This document shows positions 1 through 8,466 of a stretch of DNA of 35,103 nt, in pieces. The position numbers and the translations under genes are program-made. Within the stretch, counting starts at the first letter, position 1. Each line of letters begins with the position of its first letter. This DNA is from Chloroflexota bacterium. Lineage in GTDB: Bacteria; Chloroflexota; UBA6077; FW602-bin22; JAMCYS01. The DNA lies in the NCBI GenBank assembly GCA_023473795.1, contig JAMCYS010000148.1, positions 1-35,103 on the forward strand, read 5' to 3'. The notes under the pieces were generated by a model, which was given only the letters and a program-made list of their open reading frames with translations, was not told where the DNA came from and ran no database searches.

Positions 1-135
1 GTGATGCCAGGTGACGACGTGCGCCTGGAAGTGCAACTGATTATGCCCATCGCCATGGAGGAAAGCCTGCACTTCGCTATCCGCGAGGGCGGCCATACCG
101 TCGGCGCCGGCGTCGTCACTAAGATCACTGAGTAG
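1..135 (+). CDS. tuf: Elongation factor Tu, C-terminal end (partial)
   Basis: The last 44 codons of EF-Tu, the GTPase that delivers aminoacyl-tRNA to the ribosome. The frame is open from base 1 and stops with TAG at 133-135. The translated end contains MPGDDV, MPIAMEE, FAIREGG and TVGAGVV, which are hallmark sequences of EF-Tu domain 3, and it ends in the usual short tail. The 5' part lies outside the window. The position directly before rpmG-secE-nusG and the L11/L1/L10/L7 genes is the common bacterial order. Confidence 0.96.
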   Translation: MMPGDDVRLEVQLIMPIAMEESLHFAIREGGHTVGAGVVTKITE

Positions 136-152
136 CCGCCGAGAGCACGAAT

Positions 153-180
153 GCTGAGCGCGGACCGACCCGCGCTCAGC
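153..180 (+). other. Stem-loop between tuf and rpmG
   Basis: A perfect 11-bp inverted repeat (GCTGAGCGCGG at 153-163 and its complement at 170-180) with a 6-nt loop lies in the 61-nt gap between tuf and rpmG. No T-run follows, so it is not a classic intrinsic terminator. It could be a transcript-processing or stability element, or a weak terminator, separating the abundant tuf message from the secE-nusG message. Confidence 0.5.
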
Positions 181-196
181 CACTGGATAGGACACA

Positions 197-367
197 ATGG
201 CAAAGAAGAAACAGGAAGCCAGGATCACGATTACGCTCGCCTGCACGAAGTGCAAGGAGCGCAACTACACGACCAGCAAGAATCGAAGGAACGACCCTGA
301 CCGGCTGTCACTGGATAAGTACTGCCCGCGCTGCCGTGTGCACACGGCCCACAGGGAGACCAAGTGA
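197..367 (+). CDS. rpmG: 50S ribosomal protein L33
   Basis: A 56-aa protein of the large ribosomal subunit. The sequence begins [20 protein letters not shown] and carries two CxxC pairs (CTKC near residue 16 and CPRC near residue 45), so this is the zinc-binding C+ form of L33. [10 protein letters not shown] in the middle is the typical L33 core. The ATG at 197 is the only sensible start. The stop TGA overlaps the GTG start of secE (GTGA at 364-367), which implies translational coupling. L33 before secE and nusG is a widespread gene order. Confidence 0.95.
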   Translation: MAKKKQEARITITLACTKCKERNYTTSKNRRNDPDRLSLDKYCPRCRVHTAHRETK

Positions 368-684
368 AAGACAGGACCAAGGGCCGGACCGCGCTGCGTC
401 CAGCCAAGCCAGCCCCGGCTGCACCCAGCCGGCCGGCTGCTACTCCGCCTAAGGTACGCTCGCCGTTCAGCGCGGGCGGGGGCCTGTCGGCCAGGGCGGA
501 GGGAGCCGGGCGCTTCATCCGCGACACTCGGTCCGAATTAAGGAAGGTCGTCTGGCCCACGCGCGAAGAGGCGATCAGGCTTACCCTGATAGTCATCCTC
601 GTTTCCGTGGCAATGGGGGCATTGTTGGGCGGCGTGGACTACCTGTTCAAGCTGTTCTTCGAAACCCTCGTGGCCAGTCTATAG
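364..684 (+). CDS. secE: Preprotein translocase subunit SecE
   Basis: A 106-aa SecE, the small essential subunit of the SecYEG channel. The C-terminal half (about residues 50-106) shows the family signature: an amphipathic segment ([20 protein letters not shown]) followed by one hydrophobic transmembrane helix near residues 70-100. The N-terminal 45 residues are a Pro/Ala/Arg-rich extension without a recognisable domain, longer than in minimal SecE proteins. It starts at GTG 364, overlapping the rpmG stop by 4 nt. The track of neighbours (rpmG before, nusG 10 nt after) supports the call. Confidence 0.93.
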   Translation: MKDRTKGRTALRPAKPAPAAPSRPAATPPKVRSPFSAGGGLSARAEGAGRFIRDTRSELRKVVWPTREEAIRLTLIVILVSVAMGALLGGVDYLFKLFFETLVASL

Positions 685-694
685 GCGATAAGCG

Positions 695-1288
695 ATGGAT
701 GCAGAAGAAACCAGCGACCAGGTAGCCGAAGAGAGCGCCCCCGCCGAGGAGCAGACGTCGGCGGAGAACAAGGAGTGGTTCGTTATCCACACCTACTCCG
801 GCTACGAGAACAAAGTAAAGACCAACCTGGAGCATCGTATCCAGACGATGGATATGCAGAATCGCGTCTTCCAGGTGGTCGTGCCCGTCGAAGACGAGAT
901 CGAGATCAAGGACGGCCAGCGCCGGACCGTGCAGCGCAAAATCTTCCCCGGCTACGTGCTGGTCGAGATGGCGATGTCCGACGAGTCGTGGTACGTGGTG
1001 CGCAACACCCCGGGGGTGACGGGGTTCGTCGGCTCAGGCAACAAGCCCGTGCCTCTGCGGGAGGACGAGGTCAAGGCCATCCTCAAGCAGATGCGGGTGG
1101 AGGCGCCACGCATCAAGGTGGCCTTCAGCAAGGGGCAGAGCGTGCGCATTGTCGACGGACCGTTCGCCGACTTCATCGGCGTGGTGGACGACCTGAGCTA
1201 CGAGAAGGGCAAGGTACGCGTGCTCGTGTCCTTCTTCGGCCGGGAAACCCCGGTGGAACTGGACTTCCTACAGGTAGAGAAGCTGTAA
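695..1288 (+). CDS. nusG: Transcription termination/antitermination factor NusG
   Basis: A 197-aa NusG, which binds RNA polymerase and affects pausing, Rho termination and transcription-translation coupling. The NGN domain is visible from about residue 28 (WFVIHTYSGYENKVKTNLEH) through PGYVLVEM and TPGVTGFVG. The C-terminal KOW domain follows (about 143-197), with RIVDGPFADFIGVV and the ending VELDFLQVEKL. The first 27 residues are acidic (many E, plus D and A) and are an extension seen in some phyla. ATG 695 lies 10 nt after secE. The preceding ribosome-binding site is weak, consistent with coupling to secE. Confidence 0.96.
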   Translation: MDAEETSDQVAEESAPAEEQTSAENKEWFVIHTYSGYENKVKTNLEHRIQTMDMQNRVFQVVVPVEDEIEIKDGQRRTVQRKIFPGYVLVEMAMSDESWYVVRNTPGVTGFVGSGNKPVPLREDEVKAILKQMRVEAPRIKVAFSKGQSVRIVDGPFADFIGVVDDLSYEKGKVRVLVSFFGRETPVELDFLQVEKL

Positions 1289-1365
1289 GGCGCAAGGAGG
1301 GTAGCGGGTAGAGACGCGGGTAGGCCGCGAAGGCAGGCATCTAGGCCCAACCCTCTACTCAGGTT

Positions 1366-1791
1366 ATGGCTAAGAAAGTCAAGGCGATTGTCAAACTGCA
1401 GATAACTGCCGGGAAGGCTAACCCGGCGCCGCCCGTTGGCCCTGCTCTGGGCCAGCACGGCGTGAACATCATGGCCTTCGTCAAGGAGTACAACGAACGA
1501 ACGGCGGCGCAGGCCGGCACGGTCATCCCGGTGGAGATCACCATCTTCGAGGACCGCTCGTTCACCTTCGTCACCAAGACGCCGCCCGCCACGGACCTGA
1601 TCAAGAAGGCGTTGGGGCTGGAGAAAGGCTCTTCCACCACCGGCACCGCCAAGGCAGGCACGCTGACGCACGCCCAGGTCAGGCAGATAGCCGAGACCAA
1701 ACTCAAGGACCTCAACGCCAATGACGTGGCAGCCGCCGAGAAGATGATCGAGGGCTCGGCACGGAGCATGGGCATCGAGATAGTAGACTAG
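1366..1791 (+). CDS. rplK: 50S ribosomal protein L11
   Basis: A 141-aa L11, part of the GTPase-associated centre of the large subunit. It begins [20 protein letters not shown] and contains [20 protein letters not shown] and the C-terminal rRNA-binding part with [15 protein letters not shown]. Length is normal for the family. The 77-nt gap after nusG contains short purine and pyrimidine tracts (GAGGGTAG and CCCTCTAC) that could pair into a leader structure. L1 autoregulation acts near here in other bacteria, but no L1 site can be shown. The Shine-Dalgarno sequence before ATG 1366 is weak (CAGG). Confidence 0.97.
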   Translation: MAKKVKAIVKLQITAGKANPAPPVGPALGQHGVNIMAFVKEYNERTAAQAGTVIPVEITIFEDRSFTFVTKTPPATDLIKKALGLEKGSSTTGTAKAGTLTHAQVRQIAETKLKDLNANDVAAAEKMIEGSARSMGIEIVD

Positions 1792-1860
1792 CGGCGCGCA
1801 GCCGCCGGTAGTTCGTGGGAGGACCCCAGAGGGCCCGCAGGCACCACAACAGGAGAAACA

Positions 1861-2580
1861 ATGGCAACCAAGCACGGCAAGAAGTATCAGGAGATTGCCA
1901 AGCTCATCGACCAGAGCAAGGCTTACACGCCCGACGAGGCCATCGCCCTCGCCAAGCAGACCAGCTACGTCAAGTTCGATCCCACGGTCGAGGTCCATTT
2001 GCGCATGGGTGTCGATCCTCGCCACGCCGACCAACAGGTGCGCGGAGTCGCCCTGCTGCCTAACGGCCTTGGCAAGACCATCCGCGTGCTCGTCTTCACC
2101 CAGGGTGAGGGGCAGCGGCTGGCCGAAGAGGCGGGCGCCGACTACGTGGGCGGCGACGACCTTGTCAAGCGCATCGAGGGCGGCTGGCTGGATTTCGACA
2201 TCGCTCTGGCCACGCCCGACATGATGGGCAAGGTCGGCAAGCTCGGCAAGATCCTCGGCCGCCGCGGCTTGATGCCGAACCCGAAGTCCGGCACCATCGC
2301 CCAGCCGGGGGACTTGCAGCGCGTGATTCGCGACTCGCGCAAGGGCCGCGTCGAGTTCAAGCTCGATCGCACCGCGCTCATCCACGTTCCGGTCGGCAAG
2401 TTGAGCTTCCCCGAGGACAAGCTGCGGGAGAACCTAGCGGCGCTGGTCGACGCCATCGTGCGCGCCAAGCCCTCGGGTGCCAAAGGCCAGTATATTCGCA
2501 GCATCACCGTCACGACTACGATGGGGCCAGGCATCTCGCTTGACCTCGGCGCGGCTACCGCCCTGGCGGCAGTCGCCTGA
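1861..2580 (+). CDS. rplA: 50S ribosomal protein L1
   Basis: A 239-aa L1, which binds 23S rRNA at the L1 stalk and in many bacteria represses its own operon. Diagnostic stretches include [16 protein letters not shown] near the start, the central [14 protein letters not shown], and the C-terminal [16 protein letters not shown]. Length is as usual. ATG 1861 is preceded by AGGAG with good spacing. It is separated from rplJ by a 197-nt leader, as in many bacteria where the L11-L1 and L10-L12 units are regulated apart. Confidence 0.97.
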   Translation: MATKHGKKYQEIAKLIDQSKAYTPDEAIALAKQTSYVKFDPTVEVHLRMGVDPRHADQQVRGVALLPNGLGKTIRVLVFTQGEGQRLAEEAGADYVGGDDLVKRIEGGWLDFDIALATPDMMGKVGKLGKILGRRGLMPNPKSGTIAQPGDLQRVIRDSRKGRVEFKLDRTALIHVPVGKLSFPEDKLRENLAALVDAIVRAKPSGAKGQYIRSITVTTTMGPGISLDLGAATALAAVA

Positions 2581-2599
2581 TAACCGCATAGACAAAGCT

Positions 2600-2763
2600 C
2601 ACGACAGCGCCGTAGACAGCGGGCGCGCTAACGCGCTCAATAGACCAGCCCGCCGAGGTGCGCCGGCAGCAACCCTCCCGCCTGTTTTGACACAACGGCC
2701 CCGGGGTGGTTCACGAATCGGCGAATCCTCGCGTCTACGGGCGCGAGGATTTCTGTTTGTTCT
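2600..2763 (+). promoter_or_regulatory. Ribosomal protein L10 leader (autoregulatory mRNA element)
   Basis: The 197-nt gap between rplA and rplJ contains CCGCCGAGGTGCGCCGG (around 2650-2667), closely resembling the conserved core of the L10 leader, where the L10/L12 complex binds its own mRNA. It is followed by a terminator-like hairpin just before the rplJ ribosome-binding site. The match is from memory of the consensus. A covariance search against the L10 leader family would settle it. The outer limits given are approximate. Confidence 0.7.
2724..2763 (+). terminator. Intrinsic terminator (attenuator) in the L10 leader
   Basis: A perfect 10-bp stem (AATCCTCGCG at 2724-2733 with CGCGAGGATT at 2742-2751) and an 8-nt loop are followed by the T-rich run TCTGTTTGTTCT. 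It sits 14 nt before the rplJ start, which is the place for an attenuator controlled by L10/L12 binding upstream. It could alternatively be a partial read-through terminator that sets the L10/L12 level. Confidence 0.75.
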
Positions 2764-2777
2764 AAAGGAGGGAAAGC

Positions 2778-3314
2778 GTGCCAACGACCAAGAAGGTTGA
2801 CACGGTCAAGGAGATCGCCGACGAACTGGCGAACTCCCAGCTGGCTGTGCTGGCAGACTATCGCGGCCTCACCGTGGCCGAGATCGGCCAGCTGCGGCGC
2901 CAGCTGCGCGAGGGCGAGACCCAGTTGATGGTGGCGAAGAATACCCTGATCAAGCGTGCTGCCGCGCAGAGCGGCGTCGAGTCGAGCGTCGAGCAGTTCC
3001 TGGCGGGCCCCACCGCCGTGGCGTTCGTCCACAGCACGGACATCGCCAAGTCCGCCAAGGCGCTGTCCACCTACGCGCGCGCGTCCAAGGTTTTCGTCAT
3101 CAAGGGCGGCATTTTGGGCAAGCGCGTTCTCGCCGCCGATCTCGTCCAGCAACTGGCCGATTTGCCGCCCCGCGAGGTTCTCCTGGCTCGCGTGGTCGGC
3201 GGAATGCAGGCGCCAATTTCCGGTCTGGTGACCGTTCTCGGCGGCACTGTTCGCGGTCTTATGTACGTATTGCAGGCCCGCAAGGACCAGCTAACAGCAG
3301 AGCAGGGAGGATAA
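2778..3314 (+). CDS. rplJ: 50S ribosomal protein L10
   Basis: A 178-aa L10, the base of the ribosomal stalk that anchors the L7/L12 dimers. Visible family features are the N-terminal KEIADELANSQLAVLADYRG, the central MVAKNTLIKRA and GPTAVAFV, and a C-terminal helix (about residues 135-178) that would bind L12. It starts at GTG 2778 with AAAGGAGGG upstream at good spacing, one of the strongest ribosome-binding sites in the window. It is followed 9 nt later by rplL. Confidence 0.96.
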   Translation: MPTTKKVDTVKEIADELANSQLAVLADYRGLTVAEIGQLRRQLREGETQLMVAKNTLIKRAAAQSGVESSVEQFLAGPTAVAFVHSTDIAKSAKALSTYARASKVFVIKGGILGKRVLAADLVQQLADLPPREVLLARVVGGMQAPISGLVTVLGGTVRGLMYVLQARKDQLTAEQGG

Positions 3315-3323
3315 GTAGCTACT

Positions 3324-3710
3324 ATGGCAATGACCAAGGAAGAGATGATTCAAGCGATCGAGAGCATGACCGTCCTCGAGTTGGCCGATCTGGTGAAGTC
3401 CCTCGAGGAGCGCTTCGGCGTTAGTGCTGCCGCCCCGGTGGCGGTAGCGGCAGCCCCAGCCGCCGGCGCGGCCGCGGCGGCCGCGCCAGTGGAGGAGCAG
3501 ACGGAGTTCGACGTCGTGCTTGCGGAAGTCGGCCCCAACAAGATTAATGTGATCAAGGCCGTCCGCGAGCTGACGACGTTGGGCCTGAAGGAAGCCAAGG
3601 ACCTGGTCGAGGCAGCGCCGAAGTCGGTCAAGGAAGCCGTCAACAAGGCCGAGGCCGAGGCCGCCAAGGCCAAGCTGGAAGCCGCCGGCGCGACCGTCCA
3701 GGTCAAGTAG
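3324..3710 (+). CDS. rplL: 50S ribosomal protein L7/L12
   Basis: A 128-aa L7/L12 stalk protein, which recruits translation GTPases. The N-terminal dimerisation domain (residues 1-40, with [20 protein letters not shown]) is followed by an Ala/Pro-rich hinge (about 40-58). The C-terminal domain carries [20 protein letters not shown] and [15 protein letters not shown]. Length is slightly above the usual 120-125 because of the hinge. It ends the ribosomal operon and is followed by a strong terminator. Confidence 0.97.
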   Translation: MAMTKEEMIQAIESMTVLELADLVKSLEERFGVSAAAPVAVAAAPAAGAAAAAAPVEEQTEFDVVLAEVGPNKINVIKAVRELTTLGLKEAKDLVEAAPKSVKEAVNKAEAEAAKAKLEAAGATVQVK

Positions 3711-3723
3711 GCGGACTGTCCCG

Positions 3724-3767
3724 GCCGCCTCTGCGCTCGGTTGAGCGCAGAGGCGGCTTTCGCGTTG
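3724..3767 (+). terminator. Rho-independent terminator after rplL
   Basis: A perfect 15-bp stem (3724-3738 with 3743-3757) with the 4-nt loop GGTT is followed by a T-containing tail (TTTCGCGTTGTCT). It sits 14 nt after the rplL stop and closes the ribosomal protein operon. Confidence 0.92.
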
Positions 3768-3821
3768 TCTCAACCTCAGCCGCGACCTGGGCTGACTCGC
3801 TAGCTTGCCCTGGCACCCTTC

Positions 3822-5534
3822 GTGCTTAGCCGTGGTGATAGAGGTATCTATGCTTTTCGGCGGGGGTGCGCTCTTTTGGCGGCAGAAGGACTGAGGGTCA
3901 TACCACTAGGCGGGGTCGGCGAAGTCGGCAAGAACTCGACCGTGGTGGAGACCGACGAAGACCTAGTGCTCATCGACGCGGGGGTGATGTTCCCCGACGA
4001 GGCGATGCATGGCATCGACCTGGTTATCCCTGACTTCCGCTACGTGGTCGAGAACCAGGCCAAGCTGCGCGGCATCGTTTTCACCCACGGGCACGACGAT
4101 CACATCGGTGCCTTACCCTATCTTCTGCAGCAGCTCGCGGGCGAGGTACCGGTTTACGGCACCGCCCTGACGCTGGGCCTGGCTGCCACCCGCACGCGCG
4201 AACTGCACGTCCTCGACCGGGCCAGCATGCGTCCCCTGAGGCCCGGCGAGCAGGTGCGCCTGGGCAAGTTGACGCTGGAACTCTTTCACGTCACGCACAG
4301 CGTGCCAGATGCCGCCGGCGTGATCCTGAGAACTCCGGACGGCACTCTGGTGCACACCGGCGATTTCAAGCTCGACCCCACCCCGGTCGACAGCTGGCCA
4401 ACGGATCTGCCACGGTTACGTCAACTAGGCACGGAAGGAGTCCTGGTGCTCCTCTCGGACTGCGTGCGGGCCGAGGAACCCGGCTACACCCCCTCCGAAA
4501 GAGTGGTCGGCGAGACGCTCGACCGCATTGTGGCCAGCGCCCGAGGACGGGTGGTCGTGACGACTTTCGCCTCCAACATCACCCGCCTGGAACAGACGAT
4601 CAAAATCGCCGCGCGCTACGGGCGCAAAGTGGGCGTCGTGGGACGCAGTATGGCGCAGAACCTCGCCGTCGCGAAAGACTTGGGCCAGGTGGATCTGCCC
4701 GCCGGCGTTGTGGTGGACCTCCACCAGGTGCGAAACCTGCCGCCCGAGCAGGTGGTGCTGCTAACTACCGGCAGCCAGGGAGAGCCGACCTCGGCTCTGG
4801 CGCGCATCGCCGCCGGCGACCATCCGGCCATCAGCGTCGACAGACACGACACGGTCGTCATCGCCGCCAACCCCATTCCAGGCAACGAGGAAACCGTCGC
4901 CAGGACAATCGACAACCTCTTTCGTCGAGGAGCCACCGTCATCTACGGCGCCGTGGCGGAGGGGGTGCATGTCTCCGGGCACGCCAGTCGGGATGAACTG
5001 CGCGAAATGATGCGCGTGGTGCGACCGCGCTTCGTCGCTCCCATGCACGGTGAGTACCGACACATGGTGCTTTACCAGGCTCTAGCAGCGGAAGAAGGGA
5101 TCGCCCCGGAGCGGGTTATCCTACCCGAGGTGGGCAGGGTCATGAACTTCTCCCGGGAAGGGGCGGGGAACGACGGCGAGATACCGTCTGGCTCCATACT
5201 TGTCGACGGGCTGACCGTGGGTGGGGTCACCCAAGCCGTGCTGCGTGAGCGCGGGCGCCTTGCCGAGGACGGCGTGCTCATTGCCTCGGTCGTGGTTGAC
5301 AGGGAAACCGGCCAGCTATTCGCCGAGCCGGAGCTGGTGGCCCGGGGCTTCGGCGAAATTGGCGACGACCTGCTGGCAGAGGCACGCGACCGCCTGGTCA
5401 AGGCGCTCGCCCGGGACCGTGGCGAAGCGGAATACGGCTTTATCGTGCGCAAGGTGCACGACGTTCTGGGCAAGTATATCTATCAGCAGACCCGCCGACG
5501 GCCGATGATTCTGCCGGTGGTGACCGAGGTCTAG
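3822..5534 (+). CDS. rnj: Ribonuclease J
   Basis: A metallo-beta-lactamase/beta-CASP nuclease of the RNase J family, with 5'-3' exo- and endonuclease activity in mRNA turnover and rRNA maturation. The zinc-binding motif THGHDDHIGALPYL lies near residue 88. Later motifs are HTGDFKLDP, the beta-CASP region (VVTTFASNITRLEQTI), TTGSQGEPTSAL and PMHGEYRHM, then the C-terminal domain. From GTG 3822 it is 570 aa, with an unusual N-terminus and no good ribosome-binding site. An in-frame TTG at 3876, preceded by GGGGGT, would give 552 aa and places the conserved LRVIPLGGVGEVGKNS close to the start, as is typical. The TTG may be the true start. It converges with the next gene with 7 nt between stops. 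Confidence 0.93.
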   Translation: MLSRGDRGIYAFRRGCALLAAEGLRVIPLGGVGEVGKNSTVVETDEDLVLIDAGVMFPDEAMHGIDLVIPDFRYVVENQAKLRGIVFTHGHDDHIGALPYLLQQLAGEVPVYGTALTLGLAATRTRELHVLDRASMRPLRPGEQVRLGKLTLELFHVTHSVPDAAGVILRTPDGTLVHTGDFKLDPTPVDSWPTDLPRLRQLGTEGVLVLLSDCVRAEEPGYTPSERVVGETLDRIVASARGRVVVTTFASNITRLEQTIKIAARYGRKVGVVGRSMAQNLAVAKDLGQVDLPAGVVVDLHQVRNLPPEQVVLLTTGSQGEPTSALARIAAGDHPAISVDRHDTVVIAANPIPGNEETVARTIDNLFRRGATVIYGAVAEGVHVSGHASRDELREMMRVVRPRFVAPMHGEYRHMVLYQALAAEEGIAPERVILPEVGRVMNFSREGAGNDGEIPSGSILVDGLTVGGVTQAVLRERGRLAEDGVLIASVVVDRETGQLFAEPELVARGFGEIGDDLLAEARDRLVKALARDRGEAEYGFIVRKVHDVLGKYIYQQTRRRPMILPVVTEV

Positions 5535-5541
5535 ACCCGGG

Positions 5542-6975
5542 CTAGCCTCCCAGGCCGGCAGCGCGGCCGCGGCCAACGTTGACCAGCCCGCCGAACTTCT
5601 CCCGCAGCAGATCCCTCAGGTCCGGTTTGGTTCTCTCCGCCAGCGAATAGCCAACTCGCACCATGGGCACGTCCAGATGGAGCAGGCGCCGGAGATCGAT
5701 GGGCGTGGCTACGACCACCGTGTCCGGGTTGGCACGCCGGATGGTCTCTTCCAGGTCGTGCAGCTGAGCACCGCCGTAGCCCATGGCAGGCAGCAGAGGC
5801 CCGATGTGGGGATACCGCCGGAAGGTATCGGCGATGGAGCCCACGGCGTAGCGCCTGGGATCGACCAGTTCCCCGGCGCCCCCCCGCCTGGCCGCCAGAA
5901 CCCCGGCACCGAAGTCCATCTCGCCGTGGGTGAGGGTGGGCCCGTCCTCGACGACCAGCACTCTCTTGCCTCGGATCAAGCCTGGATTGTCCACGGCGAT
6001 GGGAGAGGCGGCTTCCACCACCGTTGCCCCCGGGTTCGCGGCCGCGACCGCCGCTCGCACGTCGGCCACCTGCTCCGGCGTCGCCGTGTCGACTTTGTTG
6101 ATCACGACGATGTCGGCCATCCGCAGATTGATTTCCCCGGGGTAGTAGGCGGTCTCATGCCCCGCACGAAGGGGGTCGGCGACGACGATATTGAGATCGG
6201 GCCGGTAGAAGGAGAAGTCGTTGTTGCCCCCATCCCAAACGATGACGTCTGCTTCTCTCTCGGCCTGGTGTAGAATCCGCCCGTAGTCCACGCCCGCGTA
6301 GACGATGGTCCCCTGGACAAGGTGCGGCTCGTACTCCTCACGTTCCTCGACCGTCAAATCCCATTTCGCCAGGTCCGCCGGCTGGGCGAAACGCTGCACC
6401 GCCACGGCAGCCAAGTCACCGTAGGCCATCGGATGGCGGACGACGACGGTACGCAGTCCCAGCTCCTTCAGGACCTGGGTGACGCGACGGGAGGTCTGGC
6501 TCTTGCCGGAGCCCGTGCGCACGGCCACCACTGCCACCACGGGCACCGTGGCTTGGAGCATTGTAGATAAAGGACCGAGGAAGGTGAATTCGGCGCCCGC
6601 CGCCTGGGCGACGGCGCCCCGGCGCATGACGTACTCGTAGGGAACGTCGCTGTAGGCAAAGACGACCTCCGCCACGTTCAGACGCTCCACCAGATCAACT
6701 AGATCCGCCTCGTCGTAGATGGGAACGCCGTTGGGATACAGGTGGCCGGCGAGTTCGGGGGGATAGACTCGATTGGCGATTCCTGGGATCTGGGTCGCGG
6801 TGAAAGCCACAACCTCATAGGCGGGGTTGTCGCGGAAGTAGACGTTGAAGTTGTGGAAGTCACGACCGCCCGCGCCCATTATTAGCACCCGACGCCTGCC
6901 GAGTGGTGCCGGCCCGCCGTCTTGCCGCCGGGCACGGCCGCCCGTCCGCAATCCATCTCCCTCGCGTCGTTCCAT
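5542..6975 (-). CDS. Predicted GTPase related to cyclic 2,3-diphosphoglycerate synthetase
   Basis: A 477-aa protein of the family that includes archaeal cyclic 2,3-diphosphoglycerate synthetase (COG2403-type). An N-terminal Rossmann-like segment (VLIMGAGGRDFHNFN, about residues 30-45) is followed by TQIPGIANRVYPPELAG. A P-loop lies near residue 152 (VRTGSGKSQTSRRV) and a guanine-specificity motif NKVD near residue 293. VWDGGNNDFSFYRPD and VEDGPTLTHGEM are also typical of the family as I remember it. The frame is open further upstream to 7443, but GGGGGAGG at 6982-6989 (read on this strand) is 6 nt before the ATG at 6975, so that start is preferred. Whether this bacterial member makes cyclic DPG, a thermoprotectant in some methanogens, cannot be told. 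GTP or ATP hydrolysis is the safe prediction. Confidence 0.82.
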   Translation of the reverse strand: MERREGDGLRTGGRARRQDGGPAPLGRRRVLIMGAGGRDFHNFNVYFRDNPAYEVVAFTATQIPGIANRVYPPELAGHLYPNGVPIYDEADLVDLVERLNVAEVVFAYSDVPYEYVMRRGAVAQAAGAEFTFLGPLSTMLQATVPVVAVVAVRTGSGKSQTSRRVTQVLKELGLRTVVVRHPMAYGDLAAVAVQRFAQPADLAKWDLTVEEREEYEPHLVQGTIVYAGVDYGRILHQAEREADVIVWDGGNNDFSFYRPDLNIVVADPLRAGHETAYYPGEINLRMADIVVINKVDTATPEQVADVRAAVAAANPGATVVEAASPIAVDNPGLIRGKRVLVVEDGPTLTHGEMDFGAGVLAARRGGAGELVDPRRYAVGSIADTFRRYPHIGPLLPAMGYGGAQLHDLEETIRRANPDTVVVATPIDLRRLLHLDVPMVRVGYSLAERTKPDLRDLLREKFGGLVNVGRGRAAGLGG

Positions 6976-7116
6976 TGCCATCCTCCCCCGGACCCACTTC
7001 TCCGGCGCCACCCGTGGCCTCCGGTGACGCCAGGCTATGCCTCCGGGCAGGACGTGTGCCAGCTGCCGGCGGCCCTTGCCCGCTGGTAGGCCTGGTGGTC
7101 CACACCGGATGCCGAA

Positions 7117-7145
7117 ATTATAGTCGGCTTTGGTCCCACTTGCTC
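7117..7145 (-). promoter_or_regulatory. Possible promoter of the GTPase gene
   Basis: A perfect TATAAT (minus strand, 7117-7122) lies about 140 nt before the ATG at 6975. No good -35 box is seen at normal spacing, so the call rests on the -10 alone. The 307-nt stretch 6976-7282 between this gene and the divergent MFS gene holds no other recognisable feature. Confidence 0.35.
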
Positions 7146-7282
7146 CAGAGCCAGCCAAGCCGGAGCCGGCAGCAGTCCGCCGGCCGGTTGGCCACAGCGA
7201 TGGTTTGTCAGTCAGTTGACTTCGACGGCGGAGAGCGCTATTCTGCCAGCCAGCCCTGGCTGGGTCTTCGGCAACGGCAAAG

Positions 7283-8179
7283 TTGGCTGTGGTAGTAACT
7301 TCAGTGCGTTCAGCGGCTGCTCCCTCGCCCCAGGCGACCCCTCCGGGCCGGCGCCTCCCGCCCCTCGCTTTCCCCCTGGTCCGGCGTCTTGGCCGGGAAT
7401 ACCGCTGGGTTATCTGGTTGGCGATGGCGCTCGTGGCCTTCAACCAGATGACGCAGATGTTCGCCTACTCGGTGCTGATACCCTCTTTGATGGCCGAGCT
7501 GCACCTCACCTACGCCCTGGCCGGCACGCTCACCTCGGCCTATACGCTCGCCATGTGCGCCACGATGGCTCCGGTGGGGATCATCGGCGACAGATTGGGC
7601 GTCCGTGCCCTGGTCCTGGCCGGCACGGTCGCTCTCCTCCTGGGGGCCTTTCTTTTCGCCAGCGCGAGCAACTACCCAGTGGCCCTGGCCTCACGCCTCT
7701 TGGTCGGCGCCGGGGCAGGCGTGGCCCTGGCGCTGCCGCCGCCGGTGCTCGCCTACTGGTTCAACAAGAGCGAGTATAAGTCAGTGACGGGGCTGCAGAT
7801 CAGCGTCGGCAAGACCGGTTCCGTCGTGGCGACCTGGGTGCTGCCCCCGCTCGTGGTGGCGCTGGGTTGGCGGCTGGGCTACTCGGCAATGTCGCTCGTC
7901 GGCGTGGCGACCCTACTATTGGTCTTCGCCGTGCAGGCCAACCGCCCGAGCGAAGTTGGCCTCCCAGACTCGCTAGGCATGGCCGTGTCCGACGATCAAA
8001 GGGAACGCTCCGCGCCAGAGCCGCCGCTGCCCTTCCGGCAGATGGTGCGCCAGCGCGACTTGCTGCTTCTGGCCATCAGCCAGGCCTTGATCTACATAGC
8101 CTACTTTGGCATGACCAACTGGCTGCCCACTTACTACCAGGTTAGCCAGCGCCGCCGTCCGTCCTTGGTCAGCCAGTAA
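7283..8179 (+). pseudogene. MFS transporter, 3' truncated
   Basis: The N-terminal part of a major facilitator superfamily permease. About seven hydrophobic helices can be followed, from WVIWLAMALVAFNQMTQ near residue 43 to ISQALIYIAYFGMTNWLPTY near residue 275. The loop 2-3 motif (GIIGDRLGVRA) is present. MFS proteins normally have 12 helices and about 400 residues, but here similarity stops at YYQV (about 8145). The last dozen codons read antisense through the neighbouring PAS gene and end at TAA 8177-8179. The missing C-terminal five helices make it almost certainly non-functional. The start is uncertain: TTG 7283 is used, but no clear ribosome-binding site is seen. The substrate is unknown. 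Confidence 0.8.
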
Positions 8180-8466
8180 TTCTCGTGCTCGTTGGGGAAC
8201 CGACCGGCCCGCAAGTCGGCGAAGACCACTTTCACCGCTTCAACTTCCTCGGGGAGGAGGAAGACATCCCAGAAGACCTTGCCCTGCACCTCGGCGCAGT
8301 AGTAGCCGGTCGCCTGCTCACATGACCGGTTGAAGCGCACGATCCGCCCCTCGCGGTCCAGCACCACGACCAGGCTGGCTATGGTATCCAGGATCGCGGC
8401 GCTGAGGTCCGGCGCAGCGGGCGCCCTCGGCCGTCGCGCCTGCCTCTTGACGTCAACACGCTCCAT
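8134..8466 (-). pseudogene. PAS-domain protein, 3' truncated
   Basis: A 110-aa fragment consisting of one PAS sensor domain: ILDTIASLVVVLDREGRIVR, then FNRSCEQATGY, FWDVFLLPEE and WLTKDGRRRWLTW. The sequence stops at TAG right where a PAS domain would continue (usually a W.NT-like strand), so the last strand and any output domain are missing. ATG 8466 has GGGGGAGA upstream on this strand, so the 5' end is intact. The 3' end runs directly into the cut end of the MFS gene. The full gene was probably a PAS-containing kinase or cyclase, but nothing in the window says which. Confidence 0.75.

Noticed and set aside
1198-2385. Minus-strand open frame (395 codons) across nusG, rplK and rplA
   Set aside because: It lies antisense to three certain ribosomal or transcription genes and crosses their intergenic gaps.
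6976-7443. 156-codon N-terminal extension of the GTPase
   Set aside because: Low-complexity Arg/Gly-rich translation, no family match, and a strong ribosome-binding site lies directly before the internal ATG at 6975.
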